The notes under the pieces are model-generated. The model saw only the letters and a list, made by a program, of their open reading frames with translations, made no database searches and was not told where the DNA came from. Position numbers and translations under genes: made by a program. DNA of 35,420 nucleotides from an uncultured Alphaproteobacteria bacterium (GTDB taxonomy: Bacteria; Pseudomonadota; Alphaproteobacteria; Rhodobacterales; Rhodobacteraceae): NCBI GenBank assembly GCA_913031285.1, contig CAJWEI010000036.1, positions 1-35,420 on the forward strand. Direction: 5' to 3'. This document shows positions 16,131 to 24,121 of this stretch, piece after piece. How positions within the stretch are numbered: the first letter of the stretch is position 1; the number at the start of each line of letters is the position of its first letter.

Positions 16131-16883
16131 CTAGTGATGTAGAATTTGTTTCAAAAAGGTCTTACATCGATTGGTATCTGGTGAGTCAAAAAACTTGGTT
16201 GGGGGCGCCATTTCAACGATGCTACCTTGATCCATAAAGACCATTTTATCAGCGACGCGCCGAGCAAAGCCCATTTCATGTGTGACACAAATCATAGTCA
16301 TTCCCGTTTCCGCAAGCTCAATCATCACGTCAAGCACCTCACTTATCATTTCCGGATCTAGAGCAGATGTAGGTTCGTCAAACAAGATAATCTTTGGCTC
16401 CATGCATAAAGAGCGCGCAATGGCTACTCTTTGCTGCTGTCCACCCGACAATTGGCGTGGGTATTTGTGTGCCTGTTCTGGAATTTTGACTCGTTCCAAA
16501 TAGCCCATTGCGCGTTCACGGGCCTGTTCACGGGTTAATCTTTTAGAGCGGATAGGCCCAAGGGTGATATTTTCCAAAACAGTCAAATGGGGAAAAAGGT
16601 TAAATTGTTGGAAGACCATTCCAACGCGCGATCTAATCTGTTCCAGGGACTTTGTTTTATGGTTTAATGGGATACCATCAACCGTAATCGAGCCCTCCTC
16701 ATGGGATTCTAATCCGTTTATACATCTAATTAATGTCGATTTACCAGATCCGGAGGGTCCGCATATAACGACGCGCTCGCCCTGTTTTACGTTAAGCGAA
16801 ACATCTTTAAGTGCAGTAAACTCACCAAACGTTTTTGAGATATTTTTAATCTCAATATCATCTCCTACTGGGCTCTCAGGCAT
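16131..16883 (-). CDS. Polar amino acid ABC transporter ATPase (GlnQ/HisP type)
   Basis: 250-residue ATPase with Walker A GPSGSGKST (42-50), Q-loop VFQQFNLFPH, signature LSGGQQQR (145-152), Walker B IILFDE (165-170) and CVTHEMGFAR with the switch histidine, all as in the PAAT family. The open frame runs 42 codons upstream of the chosen ATG, but ATG 16883 has GGAG eight bases away and gives the normal family N-terminus. It is first gene of a minus-strand pair with the permease and divergent from the binding protein at 17025, which should belong to the same importer. Confidence 0.93.
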   Translation of the reverse strand: MPESPVGDDIEIKNISKTFGEFTALKDVSLNVKQGERVVICGPSGSGKSTLIRCINGLESHEEGSITVDGIPLNHKTKSLEQIRSRVGMVFQQFNLFPHLTVLENITLGPIRSKRLTREQARERAMGYLERVKIPEQAHKYPRQLSGGQQQRVAIARSLCMEPKIILFDEPTSALDPEMISEVLDVMIELAETGMTMICVTHEMGFARRVADKMVFMDQGSIVEMAPPTKFFDSPDTNRCKTFLKQILHH

Positions 16884-17024
16884 AAAATCTCCAAATGTTG
16901 GCCTAAACAAACACCGCATAGCTGTTAAAAGCAATGATACGATGCTGAAATCATCAAATCTTGTTGCTTTTTTTCCTATTTTGCGTTCCCATTGTTGGGG
17001 AATTAGCAAAAAATGGAGATAAAC

Positions 17025-17795
17025 ATGAAGTTAGCGAACGTTATTGCCGCAGTCACATTGATGGCGGTATCATCACTTCAGGCCCATGCAGGTGCTTTAC
17101 AAGAAATTTTAAGCACTGGAACTTTGAAAGTCGGAACCACAGGTGACTGGAACCCGATGACGATGAAAGACGCAGCAACTAACTCTTACACTGGGTATGA
17201 TATCGACGTGATGACACAGCTTGCGACTGACATGGGTGTTGAACTAGAACTCGTTCCGACAGAGTGGAAAACTCTGGTCGCGGGTGTCACAGCTGGAAAA
17301 TATCATATGACTGGGTCTGCGTCTGTCTCTCCCGCGCGCGCAAAGGCGACTGGCTATTCAATTAGTTACTTTTCCCTTGCCACAGTGCCGTTGACACTTA
17401 AAACGAATGCTGAGAAATATAAGGACTGGGATGATCTTAATCAAGCTGATGTACGCGTTGCTGCAACTCTCGGCACTACACAGGAAAAGCAGGTTAAACA
17501 GTATTTTCCGGATGCTAAACATGTTATAGTAGAAGCGCCAGCACAGCCTTTCCAACAGGTTCTCAGTGGTCGCGCAGATGCGCATATCACGTCAAATGTT
17601 GAGGCGAACAAACTGGTTGCAATTCATTCGGATCTGATGATTGTTCCCGTTTCGGCGCCTAAATCACCTACTCCGATTGCGATGCTTCTGCCTCAGGCAG
17701 ACCAAGTTTGGATCAACTATGTGAATACTTGGATCAAGCTCAAACAAGAGCGGGGCTTTTTTCAAAAATTAGATAATAAATGGAAGCTTAACTAA
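17025..17795 (+). CDS. Polar amino acid ABC transporter substrate-binding protein
   Basis: 256-residue SBP_bac_3 protein. A Sec signal peptide (MKLANVIAAVTLMAVSSLQAH, cleavage near AHA-GAL) precedes the mature region, with STGTLKVGTTGDWNPM, YTGYDIDVMTQLA and the second-domain hinge ADVRVAATLGTTQEK. It resembles periplasmic cyclohexadienyl-dehydratase-like binding proteins, so an aromatic or polar amino acid ligand is conceivable. ATG 17025 is favoured over 17013 because GGAG lies right before it and the signal peptide starts there. It is divergent from its ATPase/permease genes and is followed by a hairpin and then the creatininase-family gene. Confidence 0.92.
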   Translation: MKLANVIAAVTLMAVSSLQAHAGALQEILSTGTLKVGTTGDWNPMTMKDAATNSYTGYDIDVMTQLATDMGVELELVPTEWKTLVAGVTAGKYHMTGSASVSPARAKATGYSISYFSLATVPLTLKTNAEKYKDWDDLNQADVRVAATLGTTQEKQVKQYFPDAKHVIVEAPAQPFQQVLSGRADAHITSNVEANKLVAIHSDLMIVPVSAPKSPTPIAMLLPQADQVWINYVNTWIKLKQERGFFQKLDNKWKLN

Positions 17796-17804
17796 AATGT
17801 TAAA

Positions 17805-17824
17805 AAGGCGCCTTTGGGCGCCTT
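17805..17824 (+). terminator. Hairpin, probable terminator/attenuator after the binding-protein gene
   Basis: AAGGCGCC (17805-17812) and GGCGCCTT (17817-17824) form a perfect 8-bp stem with a TTTG loop 10 bases after the stop codon. The following run is ACTTTCATTTT, so the T tract is interrupted and read-through to the creatininase-family gene is likely. Confidence 0.6.
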
Positions 17825-17887
17825 ACTTTCATTTTGCGTTTTGCTGAGTATAGCGATACTCAAATATCAGAATAGACTTAGCATCTT

Positions 17888-18622
17888 ATGAAACTTACCC
17901 AGTCAACGTGGCAGGAAATCGATGCCTATCTGGCGACGTCAGATGGGATTATTATTCCAACTGGTTCTATCGAGCAGCACGGTCCGATGGGTCTTATTGG
18001 TACAGATATGTTGTGTTCAGATGATATATCTGTTGAGGCTGGTGACTTGGCAAAAGCTTTGGTCGCGCCGCCACTGGGATATGCACCTGCAGAATTCAAT
18101 ATGGGATTTGCGGGGACGATCTCTATTTCTTCAGATATTTACAAAGCTTTGTGTGGCGAGATATTTTGTTCGTTGGAACGGCATGGATTTCGTCATCTTT
18201 ATGTGATGAACGGCCATGGTGCTAATTTAGAGTATTTGGCGCAGGCTGCAGATTCGCTACGGGATGCTAAGGTCCGTATCAAAAGCTGGTGGGAGTTTGA
18301 GGAGGTGGATTTACTTCGGAAAGAGTTTTACGGAGACTGGGAGGGAATGCATGCCACCCCGTCCGAAATAGCAATCACGCAGGTTAATCATCGCATAATT
18401 GAGGCTTCTTTGGCTAACGACCCACCGGAAAAACTGTCTCAGGAATTTATCAAGATGCATGCTGGTGACAAACATGGTCCTGCAGATGTTCACCGAGCTC
18501 AATTTCCTGATGGTCGTGTGGGATCACATTCTGCTTTGGCAACACAGGTGCAAGGAATGCAGCTGAAAACTGCTGCTGTGTCAGCTTTCGTGGCAGACTA
18601 CCAAGACTATATCTCATCTTGA
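17888..18622 (+). CDS. Creatininase-family amidohydrolase
   Basis: 244-residue metal-dependent amidohydrolase fold. Likely dinuclear metal ligands are Glu29 and His31 in GSIEQHGPMG, Asp40 in GTDM and His110 in MNGHGANLE; a later acidic position is Glu160 in HATPSEIA, which departs from the more usual HAGE-type motif. The family includes creatinine amidohydrolase and the ArfB/FAPy formamide hydrolase, so the real reaction is opening of a cyclic amide or removal of a formamide group, not necessarily creatinine. No creatinase or sarcosine oxidase gene is near. The gene starts 92 bases after the amino acid binding protein in the same direction, which suggests the importer supplies its substrate. 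Confidence 0.88.
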   Translation: MKLTQSTWQEIDAYLATSDGIIIPTGSIEQHGPMGLIGTDMLCSDDISVEAGDLAKALVAPPLGYAPAEFNMGFAGTISISSDIYKALCGEIFCSLERHGFRHLYVMNGHGANLEYLAQAADSLRDAKVRIKSWWEFEEVDLLRKEFYGDWEGMHATPSEIAITQVNHRIIEASLANDPPEKLSQEFIKMHAGDKHGPADVHRAQFPDGRVGSHSALATQVQGMQLKTAAVSAFVADYQDYISS

Positions 18623-18895
18623 AACGAATGCGCGAATTATGATTTAGATTTGAATTTCTGGTATTGAAACAAGTTCCAAACGCCTTCATTTTAGACATTA
18701 AGGCTGACTTTGCTTGCATTACAAGGTCGTATGTTGCATAGATTAAGACTGAATCTAGAGGCCCTGTCTGAAAATAGTTTGACACTTTTTCTATTATTGT
18801 TCTTTGTTGCAGTAAGAGAAAGTAGTAACCTAGATGTTTCGAATAACTTGATGCCGATACCCATTCGCTAGACAAATTGAAGGAGTAATATAGAT
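18623..18895. other. 273-base intergenic region before the bactofilin gene
   Basis: No gene is supported in this AT-rich stretch. It contains an exact TTGACA at 18779-18784, but no convincing -10 hexamer at 16-18 bases, and the bactofilin ribosome site near its right end (AAGGAG at 18880-18885). Confidence 0.35.
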
Positions 18896-19204
18896 ATGTC
18901 AGTCTCGTATATTAGTGCTGATTTAGTGGTTGAAGGTGACATCGCCAGTAAAGGTGAAGTCTCAATTGAGGGGAACGTTACTGGTAATATCACTTGCAAG
19001 AGTTTAATTATCAAAAAGGGCGGTTTAGTTCGAGGTAATATTAGTTCTGAAGAGTTGAGCACCGAGGGGAACTTGGAAGGCAATATAACTTGCACAACGG
19101 TTTTACTGATGGAAGGGTCGTCTTCTAAAACCAAACTCGAATGTGACAACCTAGAAATTATCAAAGGTGCTAAGATTCGTGGGACTGTAAAAACCAGTGA
19201 ATGA
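18896..19204 (+). CDS. Bactofilin (polymer-forming cytoskeletal protein)
   Basis: 102-residue bactofilin-domain protein, nearly all beta-helix, with successive turns such as ADLVVEGDIASKGEVSIEGN, VTGNITCKSLIIKKGG and VRGNISSEELSTEGN; each short GNI/GxV element marks one rung. Bactofilins self-assemble into filaments near the membrane and place enzymes that remodel peptidoglycan or envelope structures. The domain is nearly alone: only about six residues precede it, with no membrane anchor or long tail, and no LmdC/M23 peptidase partner is nearby. The ribosome site AAGGAG lies about 10 bases upstream of the ATG. The fold assignment is strong, the cell role is open. Confidence 0.88.
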   Translation: MSVSYISADLVVEGDIASKGEVSIEGNVTGNITCKSLIIKKGGLVRGNISSEELSTEGNLEGNITCTTVLLMEGSSSKTKLECDNLEIIKGAKIRGTVKTSE

Positions 19205-19315
19205 TTGTAGGATTTTTCTATTATGGTATCGCACCAACCATCACTGAGCATAGCCCTATTTTCGGCAAGTTACATAAGTTTTCTACCCACTGACCAGTCT
19301 GTGGTTGACTAGGGT

Positions 19316-19507
19316 ATGACGGGTCCCCAGATAGTTGGATTAGTTGTTTTTATTGCAGCAATAGGGGGTAGTATGGCATTTTATTTCGTAAACCCGAATT
19401 CAACCGAACCGCGAGAAGCAGGCTGTCTAGGCGCAGTCGCGGCAATCCCGTTAGTAAATACAACGACTGGCATGGGCATGTCGGTTGCAATCGCAGAGTG
19501 CGACTAA
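19316..19507 (+). CDS. Possible small single-pass membrane protein (hypothetical)
   Basis: 63 codons giving one hydrophobic segment near residues 6-25 (IVGLVVFIAAIGGSMAFYFV) with a polar tail containing NPNSTEPREAGC and ending IAECD. I do not recognise a family. An AGGG just before the ATG is close but poorly spaced (1-2 bases). The hydrophobic segment is the main argument that it is real; the short length and weak ribosome site are the argument against. It follows the bactofilin gene by 111 bases. Confidence 0.38.
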   Translation: MTGPQIVGLVVFIAAIGGSMAFYFVNPNSTEPREAGCLGAVAAIPLVNTTTGMGMSVAIAECD

Positions 19508-19796
19508 TTCTAAACTTGAATTAATTTATACAATTTTGAAAAACTCATATTGCTTATGTTAGGTTGAGGGCAATGGCCATTTATGTACAAGGTTTTCAGA
19601 TATTATCATATATGATCTGTTTTAGGATTAAAGGCCAAGGTCAACCAAAACCTGGCACATAGTATATCTGTGTTGGCGCCTTTTGTGGATACTGCGAATG
19701 CCAAAGTTAGGAAGGTAAAAGGAACCAAACGCAACAGTTAAATTTTAGAGCAGACATGACAGAAATTTGAATTTTTGTTTGTTCAAATACATCGGT

Positions 19797-20306
19797 TTAA
19801 AGTCCTGCAAACTTCTGTTTTGATCGCTCTGTGGCGGATAAAACTAAGTCTGGTCTGCTCGCGCTATAAGCGCCAAGAAAATTTCTATCTGGCTCAATAG
19901 CTACTCTTCCTAAATCCAACCTATCTGCATCCCAGCAGGTTTGAATTGTTGGATTTGGGTGTAATTTTCCATCCGAATGATACCGACATGCTGTCCGCAG
20001 AAGGCGCATTTCAGTTTCATCCGCCGCAAACCATTTTGCATTGAGTGAATTACAAAAATCCGCAGCTCTTAGTCCATGATTAATATCGCTTAAGTGGTTC
20101 CACCTTCGGCTGTCATGTATGAGGGCAAACAATTCTATGACCTTTATATTTACATCAAGATGTTTGGCTATCATTCGGCCATTTACGACAACGCGCAACC
20201 AGTGGGCGATACCATGCACGCCTTTAAGATCCAATTGAAACTGTCCTGCTAAATAGTCGAGGAATGGTTGTGTCAGCACATCTGATTTAAATGGCATTTC
20301 CAGCAT
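19797..20306 (-). CDS. HD-domain phosphohydrolase-like protein
   Basis: 169-residue soluble protein with the pattern of an HD-superfamily metal-dependent phosphohydrolase: His31 and His35 in GVHGIAHWLRV, His64-Asp65 in ALIHDSRR, His77, His110 in CRYHSDG and Asp126/Asp128 in CWDADRLDLGRV. This arrangement, with a WDADRLD motif, is found in small stand-alone HD proteins whose substrates (nucleotides or related phosphates) are not known. An alternative ATG three codons in (20297) is equally plausible. It has no close co-oriented partner and sits alone between two intergenic stretches. Confidence 0.78.
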   Translation of the reverse strand: MLEMPFKSDVLTQPFLDYLAGQFQLDLKGVHGIAHWLRVVVNGRMIAKHLDVNIKVIELFALIHDSRRWNHLSDINHGLRAADFCNSLNAKWFAADETEMRLLRTACRYHSDGKLHPNPTIQTCWDADRLDLGRVAIEPDRNFLGAYSASRPDLVLSATERSKQKFAGL

Positions 20307-20496
20307 TTTGATAGCAATCCTAAGCTTGATTGAAAGGCTTATGGCATAAAAAATGTTGGTTTACATTGGCTAATTTAAGTATCATCTGCATAGTAAATTC
20401 AATATGCCAAGCTTAAAAGATCATAATTTAGCAATTTAGTGTACTTAATTAATAATATTATTGGGAAGTAGGCAAAAACGTATCCAGATTTTCACT

Positions 20497-20901
20497 TTAA
20501 GATGCCTCAGAAGCGAGGCCTTCGAAAACTGTCATGATGCTATCTCTTGAGATTAAAAAACCATCGCTTTCCATTTCTGTTCTTGTCCACATCCATGGTT
20601 GTAATGGATCATGCTTCATTGACCATCTTGGAAAGAGCCGCTCAGAGCAGTCCTCTGATAAAAGTAAAGCTACCTCAAGATGCCTGTCGTCAAAGCTAAT
20701 TCGGTTAAACAGGGCATCAACTTTATCTTTAGGTCCCTCTAAAAGCTGCAAATAAATTTCATGCCTGCAAATAAGGGCTCCTGTTATGCCATCTCTCTCA
20801 TTATTTCTCCTTGAGAATAATAAGATATTATCAAGGATTGCACTGTCAAAGCCAAATGGCCTTGATCGATAGATAGTACGCTGCAACAATTCTGCACCCA
20901 T
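20497..20901 (-). CDS. Stand-alone BLUF-domain blue-light photoreceptor
   Basis: 134-residue short BLUF protein. The FAD-site residues are present: Tyr11 in RTIYRSRP, an Asn in SRRNNERDGITG (33/34), Gln52 in IYLQLLEGP, plus Trp93 and Met95 in FPRWSM, the switch residues of the family, so light-driven flavin signalling should be possible. There is a short helical C-terminus and no output domain, so it must act through a partner. The ATG at 20901 is chosen since CGGAGAAAACG precedes it; an upstream TTG would place the ribosome site inside the gene. No EAL, GGDEF or regulator gene is adjacent; the nearest neighbour is the HD-domain gene, 190 bases further on in the same direction. Confidence 0.88.
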   Translation of the reverse strand: MGAELLQRTIYRSRPFGFDSAILDNILLFSRRNNERDGITGALICRHEIYLQLLEGPKDKVDALFNRISFDDRHLEVALLLSEDCSERLFPRWSMKHDPLQPWMWTRTEMESDGFLISRDSIMTVFEGLASEAS

Positions 20902-21058
20902 CGTTTTCTCCGCTGACAACTGGTGTTGGGAGACTATACCCTAGTTCATTTGGACTTAAACAAAATAATGTTCCAAACATTATTAATCTAAAACATTTCA
21001 CTTATTTCAAAGCCAATCAAGAGTGAGCCACTTTTAATAGCCTCTCACTCTGCCATTT

Positions 21059-21652
21059 TTATAAAATCAGTGATGAAAATGAGAATATCAATACAATAAT
21101 AAGAGAGCTGGCCATCGCATAATTAATGGTCTTTTGTGTGTCTTCGTCCAAGTTAAAGCTGTTCAATCTGACACCTAAATACAGCCAGCAAAGATGCAGT
21201 GGTATCCAAATCATGTTCATGATCAGTAATTTAATAGCAATTTCTATAACCAAGCTATCAGTATAAAATGAAAAGCCACTCATCAGGGCTGTGTTCACGG
21301 CATAGGCTTTGGGATTCACCAACTGTAAGCCCACGCCAGCAATGAGGCCCGGCTTTGCCTTGGGTGTAACTAAGGCAACCTGACTTCCTGCGTATGCGAT
21401 ACGAAATGCTAAAAAACCAAGATATCCAGTAGAGACTACCAATAAAAGGTTGCGCATCCAGGGGGCAGCAATAAGTATTGAGGCTAAGCCAGAAACAACT
21501 GTTAGTATCACAAAGTGATACCCTATTACCAATCCCCCTAAATACCTGATACCAGCCCGATAACCAAAGGCGCTTCCGATCCCTGCGAGAGAAAGTACGG
21601 CGGGTCCAGGCGTTACAACCAATAGAAACAGACTTATAGCGAAGGCAAGCAT
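21059..21652 (-). CDS. LysE-family amino acid exporter
   Basis: 197-residue membrane protein with about six hydrophobic segments. The start FLLVVTPGPAVLSLAG is the hallmark N-terminal motif of LysE/RhtB exporters, followed by YLGGLVIGYHFVI and, near the middle, LQLVNPKAYAVN, the conserved NPK block. Members export basic or neutral amino acids or related metabolites to prevent overload. The ATG at 21652 has AGGA close upstream. It lies 70 bases downstream of the Nit2-like amidase gene on the same strand and may be cotranscribed. Confidence 0.88.
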   Translation of the reverse strand: MLAFAISLFLLVVTPGPAVLSLAGIGSAFGYRAGIRYLGGLVIGYHFVILTVVSGLASILIAAPWMRNLLLVVSTGYLGFLAFRIAYAGSQVALVTPKAKPGLIAGVGLQLVNPKAYAVNTALMSGFSFYTDSLVIEIAIKLLIMNMIWIPLHLCWLYLGVRLNSFNLDEDTQKTINYAMASSLIIVLIFSFSSLIL

Positions 21653-21722
21653 GATCCTGAATTTTACCTTACTTTTTTGTTTGTTAATAAGACTGTTGGA
21701 AGTTGATTTGTAAATCTACATG

Positions 21723-22556
21723 TTACATCACAGCTATATTATAAAGCTTTTCGTTGTTTAAAGATGGGATTTGATCGCGCGCTTCTTTGGACTGCTGAAG
21801 ATCTAAGTCTAGCGTGCTTGTTCCTGTTTTCTCACCGCCTAGGTCAGCTATTATGTCTCCCCAAGGTGAAATAACCAGCGAATGCCCCCACGTGTGTCGA
21901 CCGTCAGCATGCGTGCCAACTTGAGCCGCCGCAACGATCCAAATCCCATTTTCGATCGCACGTGCGCGCAGTAGAACCTCCCAGTGGGCTTGTCCTGTTG
22001 GCACTGTAAACGCGGATGGCACAAAAACGACGTTTGCGCCAGCTTTAGCTATGTCACGATAGAGATGTGGAAAGCGAAGATCATAACAAATGGTTAACCC
22101 CATACGACCAAATGGAGTTGTCACGACGATGGCCTCACTCCCGGCGTCATAGCGGTCAGACTCTCTAGTCGGCGATTTTCCAGCCAAGAAGATATCAAAC
22201 AAATGTAACTTATCGTATGAGGCAATTATTTCCCCTAAAGGATTAATCATTGTCGCATGGTTCAAAAACTTTTGGCTGGTCCCCAAGATCGGTGTTGAAC
22301 CTGCTTGTATCCACAAACTATGTTTTGCTGCATGCGACCGGCAGGCTAATATAAATGGGTCCTGATCAACTGAAACGACCCGTGCCAGTGCATTCTCATG
22401 GTCGCGCTCCATCAGCCCAAATGCCTCTGGCAGAGCCAACATCTGAGAGCCTTCCGCCACTGCCATTTCTACTATATGTCTAAGTGTCTCAACATTCTCG
22501 GCATGACTGTTTGACGATGTAGTTTGGGCAATGGTCAATCTAAGGTGTGAGGGCAT
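21723..22556 (-). CDS. Carbon-nitrogen hydrolase, Nit2-like omega-amidase
   Basis: 277-residue nitrilase-superfamily amidase with the full catalytic triad Glu44 (ALPEAF), Lys116 (SYDKLHLFD) and Cys157 (GLTICYDLRFPHLYR). The motif around the cysteine and KLHLFD matches the Nit1/Nit2 branch (omega-amidase, deaminated-glutathione amidase), which cleans up dead-end keto-acid amides. It is divergent from a RidA-family gene with about 170 bases between starts; both families handle side products of amino acid metabolism, so a shared damage-repair role fits. The start codon is clear; it is cytoplasmic. Confidence 0.92.
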   Translation of the reverse strand: MPSHLRLTIAQTTSSNSHAENVETLRHIVEMAVAEGSQMLALPEAFGLMERDHENALARVVSVDQDPFILACRSHAAKHSLWIQAGSTPILGTSQKFLNHATMINPLGEIIASYDKLHLFDIFLAGKSPTRESDRYDAGSEAIVVTTPFGRMGLTICYDLRFPHLYRDIAKAGANVVFVPSAFTVPTGQAHWEVLLRARAIENGIWIVAAAQVGTHADGRHTWGHSLVISPWGDIIADLGGEKTGTSTLDLDLQQSKEARDQIPSLNNEKLYNIAVM

Positions 22557-22724
22557 TGCTTTTTTTGGGCTCCTTACTGATAGAAATCATCTTAACGGTG
22601 CTGATGACTTGAACATATTTGTATCTTTGGCTTGTTGTCAAAATTTCCATAGGACATCTAAGTATAGCGTTTGATAACAAAATCTTTACATAGTTAGAAT
22701 AATAAGCAATGTGGAGCAATATAA

Positions 22725-23207
22725 ATGGCGACCCCAGAACAAAGATTGGCTGAGCTTGGTCTATCCCTTCCTTCACCTTTGAATATACCACCCGGTTTGC
22801 ATCTGCCTTTTACATTTGTGAATGTTCGTGGAAGTCGAGTTTCTATATCGGGTCATCCCAAACAGTCCACTGACGGTAAAATCGCCGGGCCATTTGGCAA
22901 AGTTGGCCAAGATCTTACGACCGAGGAAGCCCAGGAGTCTGCGCGTGATGTTGGGCTTTCAGTATTGGCGAACCTGAAATATGAAATTGGTGATTTATCG
23001 CGTGTTGTGGGCTGGAACCGAGTATTTGGAATGGTCAACTCAGCACCGGGCTACAGCGATCAACATCAAGTTATAAATGGCTTTAGCGATCTTATAATTG
23101 ATGTCTTTGGAAAAGACGTCGGGCGTCATGCACGCTCTGCGATTGGATTAGCCGGCCTGCCAATGAATTTTGCAATTGAAATAGAAGCTGAACTTGAGAT
23201 TGATTAG
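22725..23207 (+). CDS. RidA (YjgF/YER057c/UK114) family protein
   Basis: 160-residue YjgF-fold trimeric protein. It is longer than classical RidA (~128) and belongs to the YjgF-like subgroup starting TPEQRLAELGLSLP, with SRVSISGHPKQSTDG in the early part and the C-terminal GRHARSAIGLAGLPMNFAIEIEA block. Arg in ARSAIG is at the place of the catalytic arginine used for imine/enamine deamination, so activity is possible. The ATG has GGAG nine bases upstream. It is monocistronic, divergent from the Nit2-like amidase gene. Confidence 0.9.
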   Translation: MATPEQRLAELGLSLPSPLNIPPGLHLPFTFVNVRGSRVSISGHPKQSTDGKIAGPFGKVGQDLTTEEAQESARDVGLSVLANLKYEIGDLSRVVGWNRVFGMVNSAPGYSDQHQVINGFSDLIIDVFGKDVGRHARSAIGLAGLPMNFAIEIEAELEID

Positions 23208-23329
23208 GCACTGCCTCATCGCCTTCTAAATACTGGTCTTTAATTGCGACTAAAATTTGCAAAGGTTGAATAGAAATGCGGAATTGAGAAAATCAATCTG
23301 CCTTTCTAAAACCTAAATGTTCCTAACCG

Positions 23330-24121
23330 CTAGACAGCTTCTAGCTCTTTGGCTAAATCGCCGATCTCTGTGCCGCCGGCCATGAGAGTTTTTATATCAT
23401 CACCGGCTAAATCGTTTGCTGTTCCACTACCGATCACTTCTCCCAGCGACAGGAATGTGAAACGGTCAGCAATCAAGCGCGCGTGAATTTCATTATGCGT
23501 TATTAGAATAATCGCAATGTCACCAAGTTGTTGAACGCGTTTGATTGTTTTCAAAACTTCCATCTGCTGCTTTTGTCCTAATGCAGACGTGGGTTCATCC
23601 AAGATCAACACCTTAGCGCCAAAGTAAATCGCTCGAGCGATGGCGAGAGTTTGGCGTTGCCCACCAGACATGGTTCCAACAGGTTGCTCTGGGTCAGCAA
23701 TATTTATCCCTATTTTAGCCATTTCTGCTGATGCGATACGATCCATTTCTTTCATTTTCATAAGTCCAAATGGATTATTGAAAGTTCTAAGTTCACGACC
23801 GAGGAAAAAATTTCTTGTAACTGAAGTTAGAGCATTTAAAGCTAGGTCTTGATATACCGTTCCGATTCCTGCATCACTTGCATCGCGTGGTGACGCAAAC
23901 TTTACTGAGTTCCCTTCAATTTGAATATCACCACTAGTCGCTGGAAAGACACCAGATAAAATTTTAATCAATGTTGATTTTCCCGCTCCGTTATCACCTA
24001 GCAAAGCATGGACTTCTCCTGGGTATATCTCCAGATCAACACCATTAAGCGCTGTGAAGGCGCCAAATTTTTTTGCCAAGTTAATGGTTTTTATCAGAGG
24101 AATTTCTAGAGTTTGAGACAT
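23330..24121 (-). CDS. Sugar ABC transporter ATPase, single-domain (CUT2/FrcA type)
   Basis: 263-residue ATPase with one nucleotide-binding domain. Walker A GDNGAGKST follows HALL (about residues 42-50), the CUT2-like block KILSGVFPATSGDIQIEGN, signature MSGGQRQTLAIARA and Walker B VLILDEPTSAL are intact. CUT2 importers often use a fused double ATPase of ~500 residues; a single domain is the FrcA/inositol arrangement and implies a homodimer. The gene starts directly at the permease stop (no gap). It is the last of the three-gene minus-strand importer operon. Confidence 0.92.
   Translation of the reverse strand: MSQTLEIPLIKTINLAKKFGAFTALNGVDLEIYPGEVHALLGDNGAGKSTLIKILSGVFPATSGDIQIEGNSVKFASPRDASDAGIGTVYQDLALNALTSVTRNFFLGRELRTFNNPFGLMKMKEMDRIASAEMAKIGINIADPEQPVGTMSGGQRQTLAIARAIYFGAKVLILDEPTSALGQKQQMEVLKTIKRVQQLGDIAIILITHNEIHARLIADRFTFLSLGEVIGSGTANDLAGDDIKTLMAGGTEIGDLAKELEAV

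Noticed and set aside
18779-18807. Promoter for the bactofilin gene based on an exact TTGACA
   Set aside because: No acceptable -10 hexamer at 16-18 bases; noted only as part of the intergenic region.
19573-19662. 29-codon open frame preceded by a GAGGG-like sequence
   Set aside because: Too short, ribosome-site spacing too small and no recognisable content; probably chance.
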